A stretch of DNA of 48,310 nucleotides from Bradyrhizobium cenepequi (GTDB taxonomy: Bacteria > Pseudomonadota > Alphaproteobacteria > Rhizobiales > Xanthobacteraceae), in NCBI RefSeq assembly GCF_020329485.1, contig NZ_JAGKJI010000051.1:1-48310 (forward strand), read 5' to 3'. A program made the position numbers and the translations under genes. The notes under the pieces were generated by a model that saw nothing but the letters and a program-made list of their open reading frames with translations, was not told the origin of the DNA and ran no database searches. This document shows positions 41,060 through 48,310 of the stretch, piece by piece (position 1 is the first letter of the stretch; each line of letters begins with the position of its first letter).

Positions 41060-41851
41060 TTATTTGGCCTTCGTCCGGATCGGCGCGTCCTTGAGCCCGC
41101 TGTTGTCATAGGCCTTGCGCAGCGTGCCGTTGGCAGCGGCTTCCGTCATGAACTTGGTCGCGAACGCCGCGGACAGCGGATGGTTCAACGGGACCGCGAC
41201 CGCGGTCACCGTCTGCTTGAAGGTCTCATCCAGCACGCGCGTGCCCGGAATCTTCTTTGCCATCGCATTGAGCTGGTCGCGCGACAGTGCGAACGCGTCG
41301 ACGTCGCCGCTTTTCAGGAGATTGAATATCTCGTCATAAGTCTGATAACCGGTTACTTTCGCATTCTTCAGGTGCGCGATCGCGCCGCGCATGGTCGTGG
41401 TGTTGTTGACGGCAGCGACCTTGATGCCCGGCTGGTCGAGGCTTGCGAAATTCGTCACCGTCGAGCCGGGCTTGACGATGTAAGTGGCATCCGCGACCTC
41501 ATAGATCGGGCCGAACGTCATCCTGGTTTCGCGCTCGGGATCCTTGGGCAGGAAGGTGACGTCCCAGGTGCCCTTCGAGGCCGCATCGGTGATCTGCCCG
41601 GAATTCTGGTGCACGATATATTCCACGGGTACGCCGAGCCGCGCGGCCATTGCCTTGCCGAGATCGACCGGCACGCCGGCATAGCCGGTTTCGGTCTTGG
41701 TGCACCAGAACGCGCCACCCGCCGGGCTGATCGCAATCGCGACACGGAGCTTGCCGGCCGGAGCGATCTCGTCCTTCAGCGCGTCAGCACTGGCCGGCGC
41801 TGCCATCATGGCGGCTGCGAGAACAAGGCCTGCGAGACGCAACACACTCAT
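41060..41851 (-). CDS. Family-3 periplasmic solute-binding protein (amino acid type)
   Basis: This 263-residue protein has a signal peptide (LAGLVLAAAMMAAPASA) and the SBP_bac_3 fold. Segments are LRVAIAISPAGGAFWCTKTE, GVPVDLGKAMAARLGVPVEY, VTFLPKDPERETRMTF, and a late NHPLSAAFATKFMTEAAANG. Such proteins bind polar amino acids or small carboxylates. It begins in a 4-bp ATGA overlap with the DUF4399 stop, so translation is coupled. It is third in the unit whose first gene is a membrane cyclase. No permease is present, which fits a ligand-sensing role at least as well as transport. Confidence 0.93.
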   Translation of the reverse strand: MSVLRLAGLVLAAAMMAAPASADALKDEIAPAGKLRVAIAISPAGGAFWCTKTETGYAGVPVDLGKAMAARLGVPVEYIVHQNSGQITDAASKGTWDVTFLPKDPERETRMTFGPIYEVADATYIVKPGSTVTNFASLDQPGIKVAAVNNTTTMRGAIAHLKNAKVTGYQTYDEIFNLLKSGDVDAFALSRDQLNAMAKKIPGTRVLDETFKQTVTAVAVPLNHPLSAAFATKFMTEAAANGTLRKAYDNSGLKDAPIRTKAK

Positions 41852-42273
41852 CTGACGCGGATCGTGATCTTCTCCGAGACGACCGGCGGGTTGAAGGGAT
41901 AGTGCTTGGCGTCACCGAGCACGAGCTGCAAAGTATGTTTGCCGGGCGGCAGCTCAATACGCGCTTCGGTCTGGCCGGCGCCGAAGTGCAGATGCGACTT
42001 GTCCGACGGGATCGGCTCCTTCGGATTGAGCGGCTCGTTCACATCGATCAGCAGATGGTGATGGCCGCTGTTCTGATACTCGTCGCCGGCATGGGTCACG
42101 CCCATGTTACGCAGGCCGAAGCGGCACCAGAATGCCCCCTTGATCGTCGTGCCATTCTGCGGCCAGACAAAATACAGGACCGCGTCCTTTGGCGCTGGCT
42201 TGTCTTGCGCCTGCGCGACGTTCGCAAGCGACGACAAGACCGCCGAAATCAGAAGCGTGCGCGCGACTTTCAT
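41848..42273 (-). CDS. DUF4399 secreted protein
   Basis: This 141-residue protein has a signal peptide (TLLISAVLSSLANVAQA, cut before QDK) and one DUF4399 domain. The marker segments are YFVWPQNGTTIKGAFWCRFG, NSGHHHLLID, LHFGAGQTEARIELPPGKHT and LQLVLGDAKHYPF. The histidine triplet and following HLHF could bind a metal. The function of the domain is unknown. It has often been seen next to periplasmic binding proteins. Its start at 42273 is 22 bp after the cyclase stop, and its stop overlaps the next start, so the three genes are tightly linked. Confidence 0.92.
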   Translation of the reverse strand: MKVARTLLISAVLSSLANVAQAQDKPAPKDAVLYFVWPQNGTTIKGAFWCRFGLRNMGVTHAGDEYQNSGHHHLLIDVNEPLNPKEPIPSDKSHLHFGAGQTEARIELPPGKHTLQLVLGDAKHYPFNPPVVSEKITIRVR

Positions 42274-42295
42274 TGCCCCCTCCCCGATCCGAACA

Positions 42296-43843
42296 CTAAG
42301 GCGACAGCGCGACCCGCAAGCCATGGGTCGGATACCGAACGTTGGTGTCGTAGTTGTCCCGATTGGCCGGCCGCACATAACGCGAGTCATTCTTCCATGA
42401 ACCGGAGCGCAGCACATGGGACGTGCAGTCTCCCCCGAGCCAGGCTGAACCGTCGGTCGGGGCGCCCTGGTAGTTCTTGTGCCAGCAATCCTCTACCCAC
42501 TGGTCGACGCCGCCGCCCATGTCATGCAGGCCAAACGGATTGGCTTTGAAGTTGCCGACCTTGATCGGCTGCTCGGCGGCGGCGCTGTCGCCGCAATCCT
42601 TGCAACTGGCCATGCCCAGCTGCATCTGGTCGCCCCACCAATATTTGGCCTGCGTTCCGCCGCGAGCGGCGAATTCCCATTCGGCTTCGCTCGGAAGCCG
42701 ATATGGTTTCTTGGTGACGTCCGCGAGCCAGGTGACGTACTGCTTGGCATCGCTCCAGCTCACATTGGTGATCGGCGCCTCGTCGTTTCCGGTCGCGGTG
42801 AAGCCGCACACGTTGGCGGCGGCGCACGCGTTCCATTCGCCGACCGTGACCGGATATTTGCCGATGGAGAACGGCTTGATCGTCACCCTTCGGATCGGCC
42901 GTTCCGACGGATCATCATTGCTGCCCATCGAGAAGCTGCCGCCCTGGAGCGAAACCATCTCGGGCTCCCGCGCAGGCGGCGGCGGGGTGATCGCAGTCAC
43001 GGCCGGGCTCGCGGAAGGCTGCGGCTGTGGTTGCGCTGTGGGACTGGCAGCAGGAGCTGTCGCCTGCTTCTGGGCGGGGGCCGGCTCGGCCGCCTTCGGG
43101 GATGCCGCAGGCGACGGCGATGACACTGGCGCCGGCGTCCGGTCCGCCACCTTTTCGCTCCGCGGGATCAGCATGGACCAGAGAATGCCGCCGGCGATAA
43201 TCAGAAGCGTGATGCTGAGCAGGAAGATCAGGATGTTCTCGCGCCGCCGGCGCGTGCGGTGGAAGGCCGAAGCGTCCGGCAGCACGCGATAGACCCGCAC
43301 CGGGTCGGTGATGTTCTTGACCTTGCGGTCGCCGAGCGACTCGTAGCCGCACACCAGCTTGTGCTTGATCTGCTCGTAGATGCCGCCGGAGATGAAGACC
43401 TGCCCCGGCTCGGCGATGCCTTCGAGGCGCGAGGCAACGTTGACGCCGTCGCCATAGATGTCGTCAGGCTCGATGATGACGTCGCCGAGATTGACGCCGA
43501 TCCGATACTCGATCCAGTAGTCCTTCGGCACCGCCGCATTGCGGCCGACCAGGTTCTGCTGGATCACGATGCTGCAGCGGACGGCTTCGACCGGACTGTC
43601 GAACATCGCGATGAAGCCGTCGCCAGTCGTCTTCACCAGCCTGCCGTGATGCTCGACGATGGTTGGCTCGATCAGGTCACGCTCGATCCGCTTGACGCGG
43701 TTGTGCGTGCCCTCTTCGTCGACCTGCATCAGTCGGCTGTAGCCGGCGATGTCGCCTGCGACGATCGCAGCAAGACGCCTCGGCGTCGGATCGCCCGGCG
43801 GCCGCTCTTGCCTTCCCGACTTGAAGTCGCGAATCTCACCCAT
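42296..43843 (-). CDS. Adenylyl cyclase-SUMF1 fusion membrane protein
   Basis: This 515-residue protein has three parts. Residues 20-200 are a class III cyclase with metal ligands Asp31 and Asp75 (VAGDIAGYS, TGDGF), adenine-selecting Lys71 and Asp128, and transition-state Asn135 and Arg139 (GDGVNVASR). A transmembrane helix follows at about 210-232 (ILIFLLSITLLIIAGGILWS), then a Pro/Ala/Ser/Gln-rich linker. A periplasmic SUMF1 domain (about 295-515) closes it. The formylglycine-enzyme active-site cysteines are missing (RSGSWKNDSRYVRP), so this domain is not a typical formylglycine generator. The start is ATG at 43843. A TTG nine codons earlier is possible. Confidence 0.92.
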   Translation of the reverse strand: MGEIRDFKSGRQERPPGDPTPRRLAAIVAGDIAGYSRLMQVDEEGTHNRVKRIERDLIEPTIVEHHGRLVKTTGDGFIAMFDSPVEAVRCSIVIQQNLVGRNAAVPKDYWIEYRIGVNLGDVIIEPDDIYGDGVNVASRLEGIAEPGQVFISGGIYEQIKHKLVCGYESLGDRKVKNITDPVRVYRVLPDASAFHRTRRRRENILIFLLSITLLIIAGGILWSMLIPRSEKVADRTPAPVSSPSPAASPKAAEPAPAQKQATAPAASPTAQPQPQPSASPAVTAITPPPPAREPEMVSLQGGSFSMGSNDDPSERPIRRVTIKPFSIGKYPVTVGEWNACAAANVCGFTATGNDEAPITNVSWSDAKQYVTWLADVTKKPYRLPSEAEWEFAARGGTQAKYWWGDQMQLGMASCKDCGDSAAAEQPIKVGNFKANPFGLHDMGGGVDQWVEDCWHKNYQGAPTDGSAWLGGDCTSHVLRSGSWKNDSRYVRPANRDNYDTNVRYPTHGLRVALSP

Positions 43844-44042
43844 GGATCGGTTGGGCTCCAATAACCGCAAATACAGCGTTAAGGCGCAATCAGCCTCAGC
43901 CCCCGAAACCTAAAGGTCTACCCATAAAGAGCCTATCACACTCCTTACCCGGAACAAGCTTGCCAGATATTGTGCGGCGCATGAAGTGATGTACTTCACA
44001 TATCAATCAAGCTTGCGTGTCCGCGACAAAATATCCCCATGC

Positions 44043-45221
44043 TCAGTTCAGCTGCGGCGCCGGCGTTCTGATCTCATTGGGCAGGATAATAGCCGCCGCA
44101 ATCGCCAATAGACAGAGTGCGGCGAATGCATGCAACATGGTGACGAACCCGCCCTGCTCGTAGAGCCAGGCGACCAGCCCGACCGAGGCGCCGGCCGCGG
44201 TGAAGCCGACGAAATAGCGCACCGCATAGGCGCGCGAGCGCCATTCCTCGCTGGTGTATTTGCCGACCATGGCATCGTTGACCGTGACCTGACCGAAAGC
44301 GCCCATCACGATGCCGATCGACACCAGGATCAGCGGCAGGTCCGACAGTGTCGCTGCCAGATAAAGGAACGGCGCCAGCATGAAGGACAGCGGCAGCGCC
44401 ACCGTCTTGAGCGAATGGCGGTCGAGCAATTTGCCGATCGTATACTGCGTCATCGCGCCGAACACATAGACGCCGGCCGCGATCACGCCGAGCAGCGCCG
44501 GGCTCCTGGTCAGGTCGGCGAGCCGCTCGGCGAACAGTTTCGGCAGCGCCACAGTCACCGCGTTGAACGTGGTCGAGATCGCGATCACCACGATCAGGAG
44601 CGCCAGGATCACCCGCCACATGTCCTTCTTCGCGACGCGCGCTTGCGCAGCGGCCTGCTTGCTGCCCTTGCGATCCTCATGCACCACGGCAAGTGCGAAG
44701 GTGATGCCGAGCAGCACGGTGACGACGCCGGGAATGATGAAGGCAAAGCGCCAGCCGAGATACTGGCCGATCACGCCCGTGACCAGCGCCGAGGAGGCAA
44801 CGCCGAGATTGCCCCAGACTCCGTTCAGCCCCATCTCGCGGCCGAGCTTGTCGGCATAGGACACGATCATGGCGGTGCCGACCGGATGATAGATCGAGGC
44901 GAACACGCCGATCGCGAGTAGCGCCGCGCCGAGCTGCAGCGGGGTCGAGACGAGGCCAACCGAGACCATGGATAGCCCGATGCCGATGAAGAAGATCACC
45001 ATCATATGGCGGCGGCTCCAGCGGTCGCCGAGCCAACCGGTGAGCAGCGAGCCCGCGCCGAAGGCGATGAAGCCCGGGGTGGCGTAAGGCAGCAATTCCG
45101 AATAGGCCATGCCGAGCGCCGGCCCCATCACGATGACGGCGGCGGCGAAGATCAGCATCGAATAATGGTCAATGAAATGGGCGGCGTTGACGAAGGCGAT
45201 CACCCGGCCGGGGTTGTTCAT
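44043..45221 (-). CDS. MFS transporter, efflux type
   Basis: This 392-residue protein has twelve predicted spans and major facilitator motifs. GWLGDRWSRRHMMVIF is the motif A-like loop between helices 2 and 3. MGPALGMAYSELLPYATPGF and GVFASIYHPVGTAMIVSYAD follow the fosmidomycin-resistance-like (Fsr) branch. Substrate is unknown. The start is MNNPGRVIAFVN at 45221, after AGGATC. It is divergent from an AraC-type regulator with 89 bp between, a classic efflux pump and regulator arrangement similar to nimT-nimR. Confidence 0.93.
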   Translation of the reverse strand: MNNPGRVIAFVNAAHFIDHYSMLIFAAAVIVMGPALGMAYSELLPYATPGFIAFGAGSLLTGWLGDRWSRRHMMVIFFIGIGLSMVSVGLVSTPLQLGAALLAIGVFASIYHPVGTAMIVSYADKLGREMGLNGVWGNLGVASSALVTGVIGQYLGWRFAFIIPGVVTVLLGITFALAVVHEDRKGSKQAAAQARVAKKDMWRVILALLIVVIAISTTFNAVTVALPKLFAERLADLTRSPALLGVIAAGVYVFGAMTQYTIGKLLDRHSLKTVALPLSFMLAPFLYLAATLSDLPLILVSIGIVMGAFGQVTVNDAMVGKYTSEEWRSRAYAVRYFVGFTAAGASVGLVAWLYEQGGFVTMLHAFAALCLLAIAAAIILPNEIRTPAPQLN

Positions 45222-45310
45222 GTGTTGATCCTGTTTCGATCCCTTTTGGAAGGTCTTTTTGGGAATCCTCTTGATTTCCGAACTAGGTTATAGGGACTTG
45301 TCCTGACGGG

Positions 45311-46120
45311 ATGTCGCCAATGACTGTCGCCGAAACGCCAATCGCTGGGATCTTGCGAGGCCAGCGCGCCACCGACGACGGCGTGCATCTGGTCGCGCGC
45401 CACTACCGGCGCGGCGTCCGCCTCGACACCCACATGCATCGCGAATCGCAACTGGTCTACGCCGCCGCGGGCACGATGCAGGTGACGACTCCCAAGGGCC
45501 GCTGGCTGGTGCCGCCGGACCGCGCGGTATGGGTGCCGGCCCTGCTGGAGCATTCGATCGACGTGCTGGCTGATATCCAGATGCGGACGCTGTATTTCGA
45601 GTTGCCCTGGCTGAAACGCAACACGCGCGGCAACAGCCTTGGTGCCGAATTCGTGGTGCGGGTATCGCCACTGTTGCACCAGACCATCCTGGCGTTGTTC
45701 GACAGACGGGACGATCACGAGCGGACCGGACTTCTGCTGCAACTGGTCATGCTGGAACTGAATCAGGCCGAGAACTCTGCGACCTTTATTCCGCTGCCTC
45801 AGGAACCGCGCTGCCGGCGTGCCGCCAACATCGTGCTTGCGAATCCCACCGCTCAGCATGAAATCGAAACGCTGGCACGTGAGGTCGGCACGTCGGCGCG
45901 AACATTGTCGCGCCTGTTCTCGTCGGAAACGCAGCTCAGCTTCAAGAGCTGGTGCCAGCGTGCCCGCATCGCAGCCGCAATCGAACGATTGTCGACAGAT
46001 TCTAGTGTGTCGATCAAGCAGATCGCCTCCGATCTCGGTTATGCCAGCATTCCGGCGTTCTCCCATGCCTTCCGCCAGGTGACCGGCAAGACGCCGACAA
46101 AATTCGCGGGCAAGGAATGA
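45311..46120 (+). CDS. AraC-family regulator with cupin sensor domain
   Basis: This 269-residue regulator has an N-terminal cupin (about 25-110; HTHMHRESQLVYAAAGTMQV and WLVPPDRAVWVP), which in NimR-like proteins senses the exported drug. A C-terminal AraC HTH pair follows at about 170-265 (LAREVGTSARTLSRLFSSET and IASDLGYASIPAFSHAFRQ). The start is MSPMTVAETPI at 45311, with an alternative Met three codons on. It is divergent from the MFS gene. A near-palindrome AGGGAC-tt-GTCCT lies at 45290-45303, just before the start, and may be part of the operator. Confidence 0.93.
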   Translation: MSPMTVAETPIAGILRGQRATDDGVHLVARHYRRGVRLDTHMHRESQLVYAAAGTMQVTTPKGRWLVPPDRAVWVPALLEHSIDVLADIQMRTLYFELPWLKRNTRGNSLGAEFVVRVSPLLHQTILALFDRRDDHERTGLLLQLVMLELNQAENSATFIPLPQEPRCRRAANIVLANPTAQHEIETLAREVGTSARTLSRLFSSETQLSFKSWCQRARIAAAIERLSTDSSVSIKQIASDLGYASIPAFSHAFRQVTGKTPTKFAGKE

Positions 46121-46226
46121 ATGGAAGACTTCGTTGGCAAGTCATGACAAAATGGTGTTCTTGATTATAGTCGGCAGGAACCTAAATCCTCTGTAACGTT
46201 TGGCATCACCGGATTCGATCCTTCCC

Positions 46227-47579
46227 ATGGCCAGCGCCTTTTTCTCCGACCTGCTTGCAACGATTTCCGAGCGTGGCCGCACTCTGTTGCGGCGAGGCAA
46301 TTCGTTGGAGACGAAGCAAGATGCCTCCGAGCTTCTTGAACTGTGCGAGGCGCTGTTGTCGGGCCTCGGCGAGGCGTCCGGCACCGCCATGGCGCGCGAG
46401 GTGCTCGACCGCTATCATCATCTCGATGCTGAGGGGCGGCTGTCGTTCTTCCAGACGCTGGCGCGGGATTTCGGCCCTGACCGCGCAAAACTCATGCAGG
46501 CGATCGAGGCCTGGCGCAAGGGTTCCGATGACGGCGAAGCCAGCGAGTTGCATTTCGCCTCCGAGCCGCGCCGGCAGGAACTGATCCGCCGGCTCAACCG
46601 CGCGCCGGGCGGCACCAGCGAACTGGTGGCGATGCGCGCCGATTTGCTCAACCTGATGAAAGGCAACAAGGACCTGGCGTCGCTCGACCGCGACGTCACC
46701 CACCTGCTCTCTTCTTGGTTCAATAGGGGATTTCTCGTGCTGCGCAGGATAGACTGGTCGACGCCGGCCAATATTCTGGAGAAGATCATTCGCTACGAGG
46801 CGGTGCACGAGATCCGTGACTGGAACGATCTGCGCCGCCGTATCGATCCCGTCGACCGCCGCTGCTACGCCTTCTTCCATCCCGCGCTGAACGACGAGCC
46901 GCTGATCTTCGTCGAGGTCGCGCTGACCGAGACGATCCCCGGCGCGATCGCACCTCTCCTCGCCGAGCAGCGTGAGCCGGTGCCGGTCGAGCGCGCCCGC
47001 ACCGCCGTGTTCTATTCGATCTCGAACACCCAGCGTGGACTCGGCGGGATCTCCTTCGGCAGCTTCCTGATCAAGCAGGTGGTCGAGGAATTGCGCCGCG
47101 AATTGCCGAAGCTCGACAACTTCGTGACGCTGTCGCCGGTGCCAGGCTTCATGCAATGGCTGAAGCAGGCGACCGACGTGCCGCTCTCCGACGAGGACCG
47201 GCAGCTGCTCGAAAGCCTCGGCAAGCCCGACTGGTTCGAGAACGCCGAACTGGCCGCGCAGCTCCGCGCGCTGCTGGAGCCGCTCGCCGCCTATTACTTC
47301 CTGAAGGCGCGCACGCCCAAGGGACGGCTGATCGACTCGGTCGCCCGCTTCCACCTCGGCAACGGCGCGCGGCTGGAACGTATCAACTGGCTTGGCGACC
47401 TCTCGCCGAAGGGCCTGCGCGAATCCGCCGGCGTCATGGTCAACTACCTCTATCGCCTCGACGATATCGAGAAGAATCACGAAGCCTATGCCAACAACGG
47501 CGAGGTGATCGCCTCCAGCGCGGTGAAGAAGCTGCTCAAGGGCGAAGGCAGGCGACTGCTCGAGATGCGGCTGTCGTGA
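46227..47579 (+). CDS. Malonyl-CoA decarboxylase
   Basis: This 450-residue enzyme converts malonyl-CoA to acetyl-CoA and CO2. The GNAT-like catalytic half has the motif SISNTQRGLGGISFGSFLIK, with the Ser-His pair at Ser264/266 and His376 (FHLGNGARLE). Further family segments are HPALNDEPLIFVEVALT and SPKGLRESAGVMVNYLYRL. The N-terminal half is the helical tetramerisation domain. The start is the ATG at 46227. A TTG at 46200 would add nine non-conserved residues. The protein resembles the MatA-type bacterial enzyme, but no matB or matC genes follow. It is monocistronic and followed by repeats. Confidence 0.95.
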   Translation: MASAFFSDLLATISERGRTLLRRGNSLETKQDASELLELCEALLSGLGEASGTAMAREVLDRYHHLDAEGRLSFFQTLARDFGPDRAKLMQAIEAWRKGSDDGEASELHFASEPRRQELIRRLNRAPGGTSELVAMRADLLNLMKGNKDLASLDRDVTHLLSSWFNRGFLVLRRIDWSTPANILEKIIRYEAVHEIRDWNDLRRRIDPVDRRCYAFFHPALNDEPLIFVEVALTETIPGAIAPLLAEQREPVPVERARTAVFYSISNTQRGLGGISFGSFLIKQVVEELRRELPKLDNFVTLSPVPGFMQWLKQATDVPLSDEDRQLLESLGKPDWFENAELAAQLRALLEPLAAYYFLKARTPKGRLIDSVARFHLGNGARLERINWLGDLSPKGLRESAGVMVNYLYRLDDIEKNHEAYANNGEVIASSAVKKLLKGEGRRLLEMRLS

Positions 47580-47588
47580 CGGGCGCCC

Positions 47589-47675
47589 CGTAGGATGGGT
47601 TTCGCGAAGCGAAACCCATCGCGATGGAGCAAGCTGCGCGACTGATGGGTTTCGCTGCGCTCTACCCATCCTACG
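47589..47675. repeat. Palindromic intergenic repeat (CGTAGGATGGGT type)
   Basis: CGTAGGATGGGT (47589-47600) and ACCCATCCTACG (47664-47675) are perfect outer arms. GGGTTTCG and CGAAACCC-like inner parts form a second fold. It shares its terminal sequence with the element at 29901, so the two are one family. It follows the malonyl-CoA decarboxylase stop by 9 bp. Confidence 0.82.
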
Positions 47676-47700
47676 ATTCTCTCACGCCTCGCACCGGTGT

Positions 47701-47820
47701 CGTTCCCGCGAAAGCGGGACCCATAACCACAGGAAGATGTTGTGGCGCAGGCAAGCTGTTGCAGCGGAGCACAGGACAAACGCCTGTAGTTATGGGCCCC
47801 GGGTCAAGCCCGGGACGACG
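47701..47820. repeat. Palindromic intergenic repeat (CCCATAAC/GTTATGGG type)
   Basis: CGTTCCCGCGAAAGCGGGAC at 47701 begins the left part. CCCATAAC (47720-47727) pairs with GTTATGGG (47789-47796), and GGGTCAAGCCCGGGACGACG closes the right end. The CCCGCGAAAGCGGG and CCCGGGTCAAGCCCGGG pieces are local hairpins. It is another family of dispersed element, adjacent to the previous one. Confidence 0.72.
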
Positions 47821-47931
47821 GGAGGAGAGATCTGATTCAATTGTCAAATAGCGGAGGGGATGTGAGTCTATATTCTCGCGGCATGATGTGCCCGAGGTTT
47901 GCGTCTCGTTCGCCCTCCTCGATAGCAGAGG

Positions 47932-48035
47932 GCGCAGGGAAAGCCGGGTGCCGGTCGCACCCGTAGGCCCCGTGCAACAAAAAGCACGGGGGTAGGACCA
48001 CAGGTCAACCGGAGCAACACCGGCTTTCCCTGCGC
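47932..48035 (+). other. 104-nt multi-hairpin element, possible structured RNA
   Basis: Perfect 16-bp ends GCGCAGGGAAAGCCGG (47932-47947) and CCGGCTTTCCCTGCGC (48020-48035) enclose three local hairpins: GGTGC/GCACC (47947-47961), CCCCGTGC/GCACGGGG (47968-47991, loop AACAAAAA) and GACC/GGTC (47996-48006). Together they make a cloverleaf-like multi-way junction. Strand of transcription is unknown. I recall very similar sequence in many Bradyrhizobium genomes, so it may be a dispersed repeat that encodes RNA. Confidence 0.55.
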
Positions 48036-48310
48036 AGTGGTTTACGGCTTACTTCGTGCTCTTCCCGGTGACCGGGCTTTCTTGCCACCGTCATCCGCGG
48101 CAGCTCTTGCTGCTCGCGTACTTAGCGCCAGCGTCGGGGCGCCAGAACCACACGACTTCGCCGTCCGCGAGTGCCGCGCTCGTCAGTCGCGACACCCGCG
48201 TCCACCGCATCTCACCGCAACGTTCGTGACGATCGCGAGCCGCCCCTCATTTCGGGTGAGACGCGCGGAGTTAAATCACTGATTTGCCCGACGGCGGAAG
48301 CGGAATGTTT
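48036..48310. other. Right-edge intergenic sequence without a recognisable gene
   Basis: No gene with a plausible start and ribosome binding site is seen. The sequence is GC-rich with several short CGC-type inverted repeats. It is probably part of the same intergenic block as the structured element. Confidence 0.4.

Noticed and set aside
47932..48035. Cobalamin riboswitch (GGGAAAGCCGGGTG resembles the start of the B12 core)
   Set aside because: The GCCACTG box and the rest of the core order are absent, and no B12-related gene follows. The symmetrical closed-stem structure explains the sequence better.

Overview
The window reads as chromosomal DNA of a high-GC alphaproteobacterium, most likely Bradyrhizobium or a close relative. 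This is inferred from gene content and from intergenic signals, not from a database match. The clues are a CtrA-type box (TTAA-N7-TTAA), an Irr-type iron-control palindrome at a bacterioferritin gene, an mmgR/suhB-like small RNA, an intracellular PHA depolymerase, small DUF2277 and DUF2188 proteins, and several families of long palindromic intergenic repeats. No phage, CRISPR, tRNA or rRNA is visible. The only transposon sign is the first 24 codons of an IS110-type transposase running off the left edge.

Layout. 1-5.9 kb: IS110 fragment, an SDR dehydrogenase, a small Fis-type HTH protein behind a CtrA box, a collagen-like protein, small DUF proteins, a PPOX flavoprotein, bfr/bfd with an Irr box, and two paralogous secreted glycine-zipper proteins. 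6-10.1 kb: lytic transglycosylase, UPF0114 membrane protein, EttA. 10.2-16.1 kb: a D-2-hydroxyacid dehydrogenase, a SorC-type regulator, and a divergent overlapping operon (solute-binding protein, amidase, alkaline-phosphatase-superfamily enzyme) with a three-copy 8-bp operator in between. 16.1-23.6 kb: NAD-binding epimerase-like protein, DUF4336 protein, L,D-transpeptidase, a proline/alanine-rich membrane-anchored protein, 3-mercaptopyruvate sulfurtransferase, the small RNA, a rhodanese, and a CoxE-like VWA protein divergent from a MoxR ATPase.

23.8-37 kb is catabolic and accessory: an EthA-like Baeyer-Villiger monooxygenase, a GMC oxidoreductase with a GNAT acetyltransferase, an SMP-30 lactonase, an AraC/GyrI-type regulator, a solute-binding protein paired with an unusual enolase-superfamily enzyme, small unknown proteins, a GST and PhaZ. 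37-48.3 kb: a ModA-like binding protein; a formate/nitrite-type channel followed by a PP2C-phosphatase/Ser-Thr-kinase fusion; a three-gene unit of adenylyl cyclase-SUMF1 fusion, DUF4399 protein and family-3 solute-binding protein; an MFS exporter divergent from an AraC regulator; malonyl-CoA decarboxylase; and a repeat-rich, gene-free right end with a 104-nt multi-hairpin element.

The best candidates for undescribed biology are the cyclase-SUMF1/DUF4399/solute-binding unit, the channel plus phosphatase-kinase pair, the SorC-controlled binding protein-amidase-phosphatase operon, the enolase-family enzyme with altered catalytic residues, and the structured element near 48 kb. Four periplasmic binding proteins lack any linked permease or ATPase, so several may act in sensing or use transporters encoded elsewhere.
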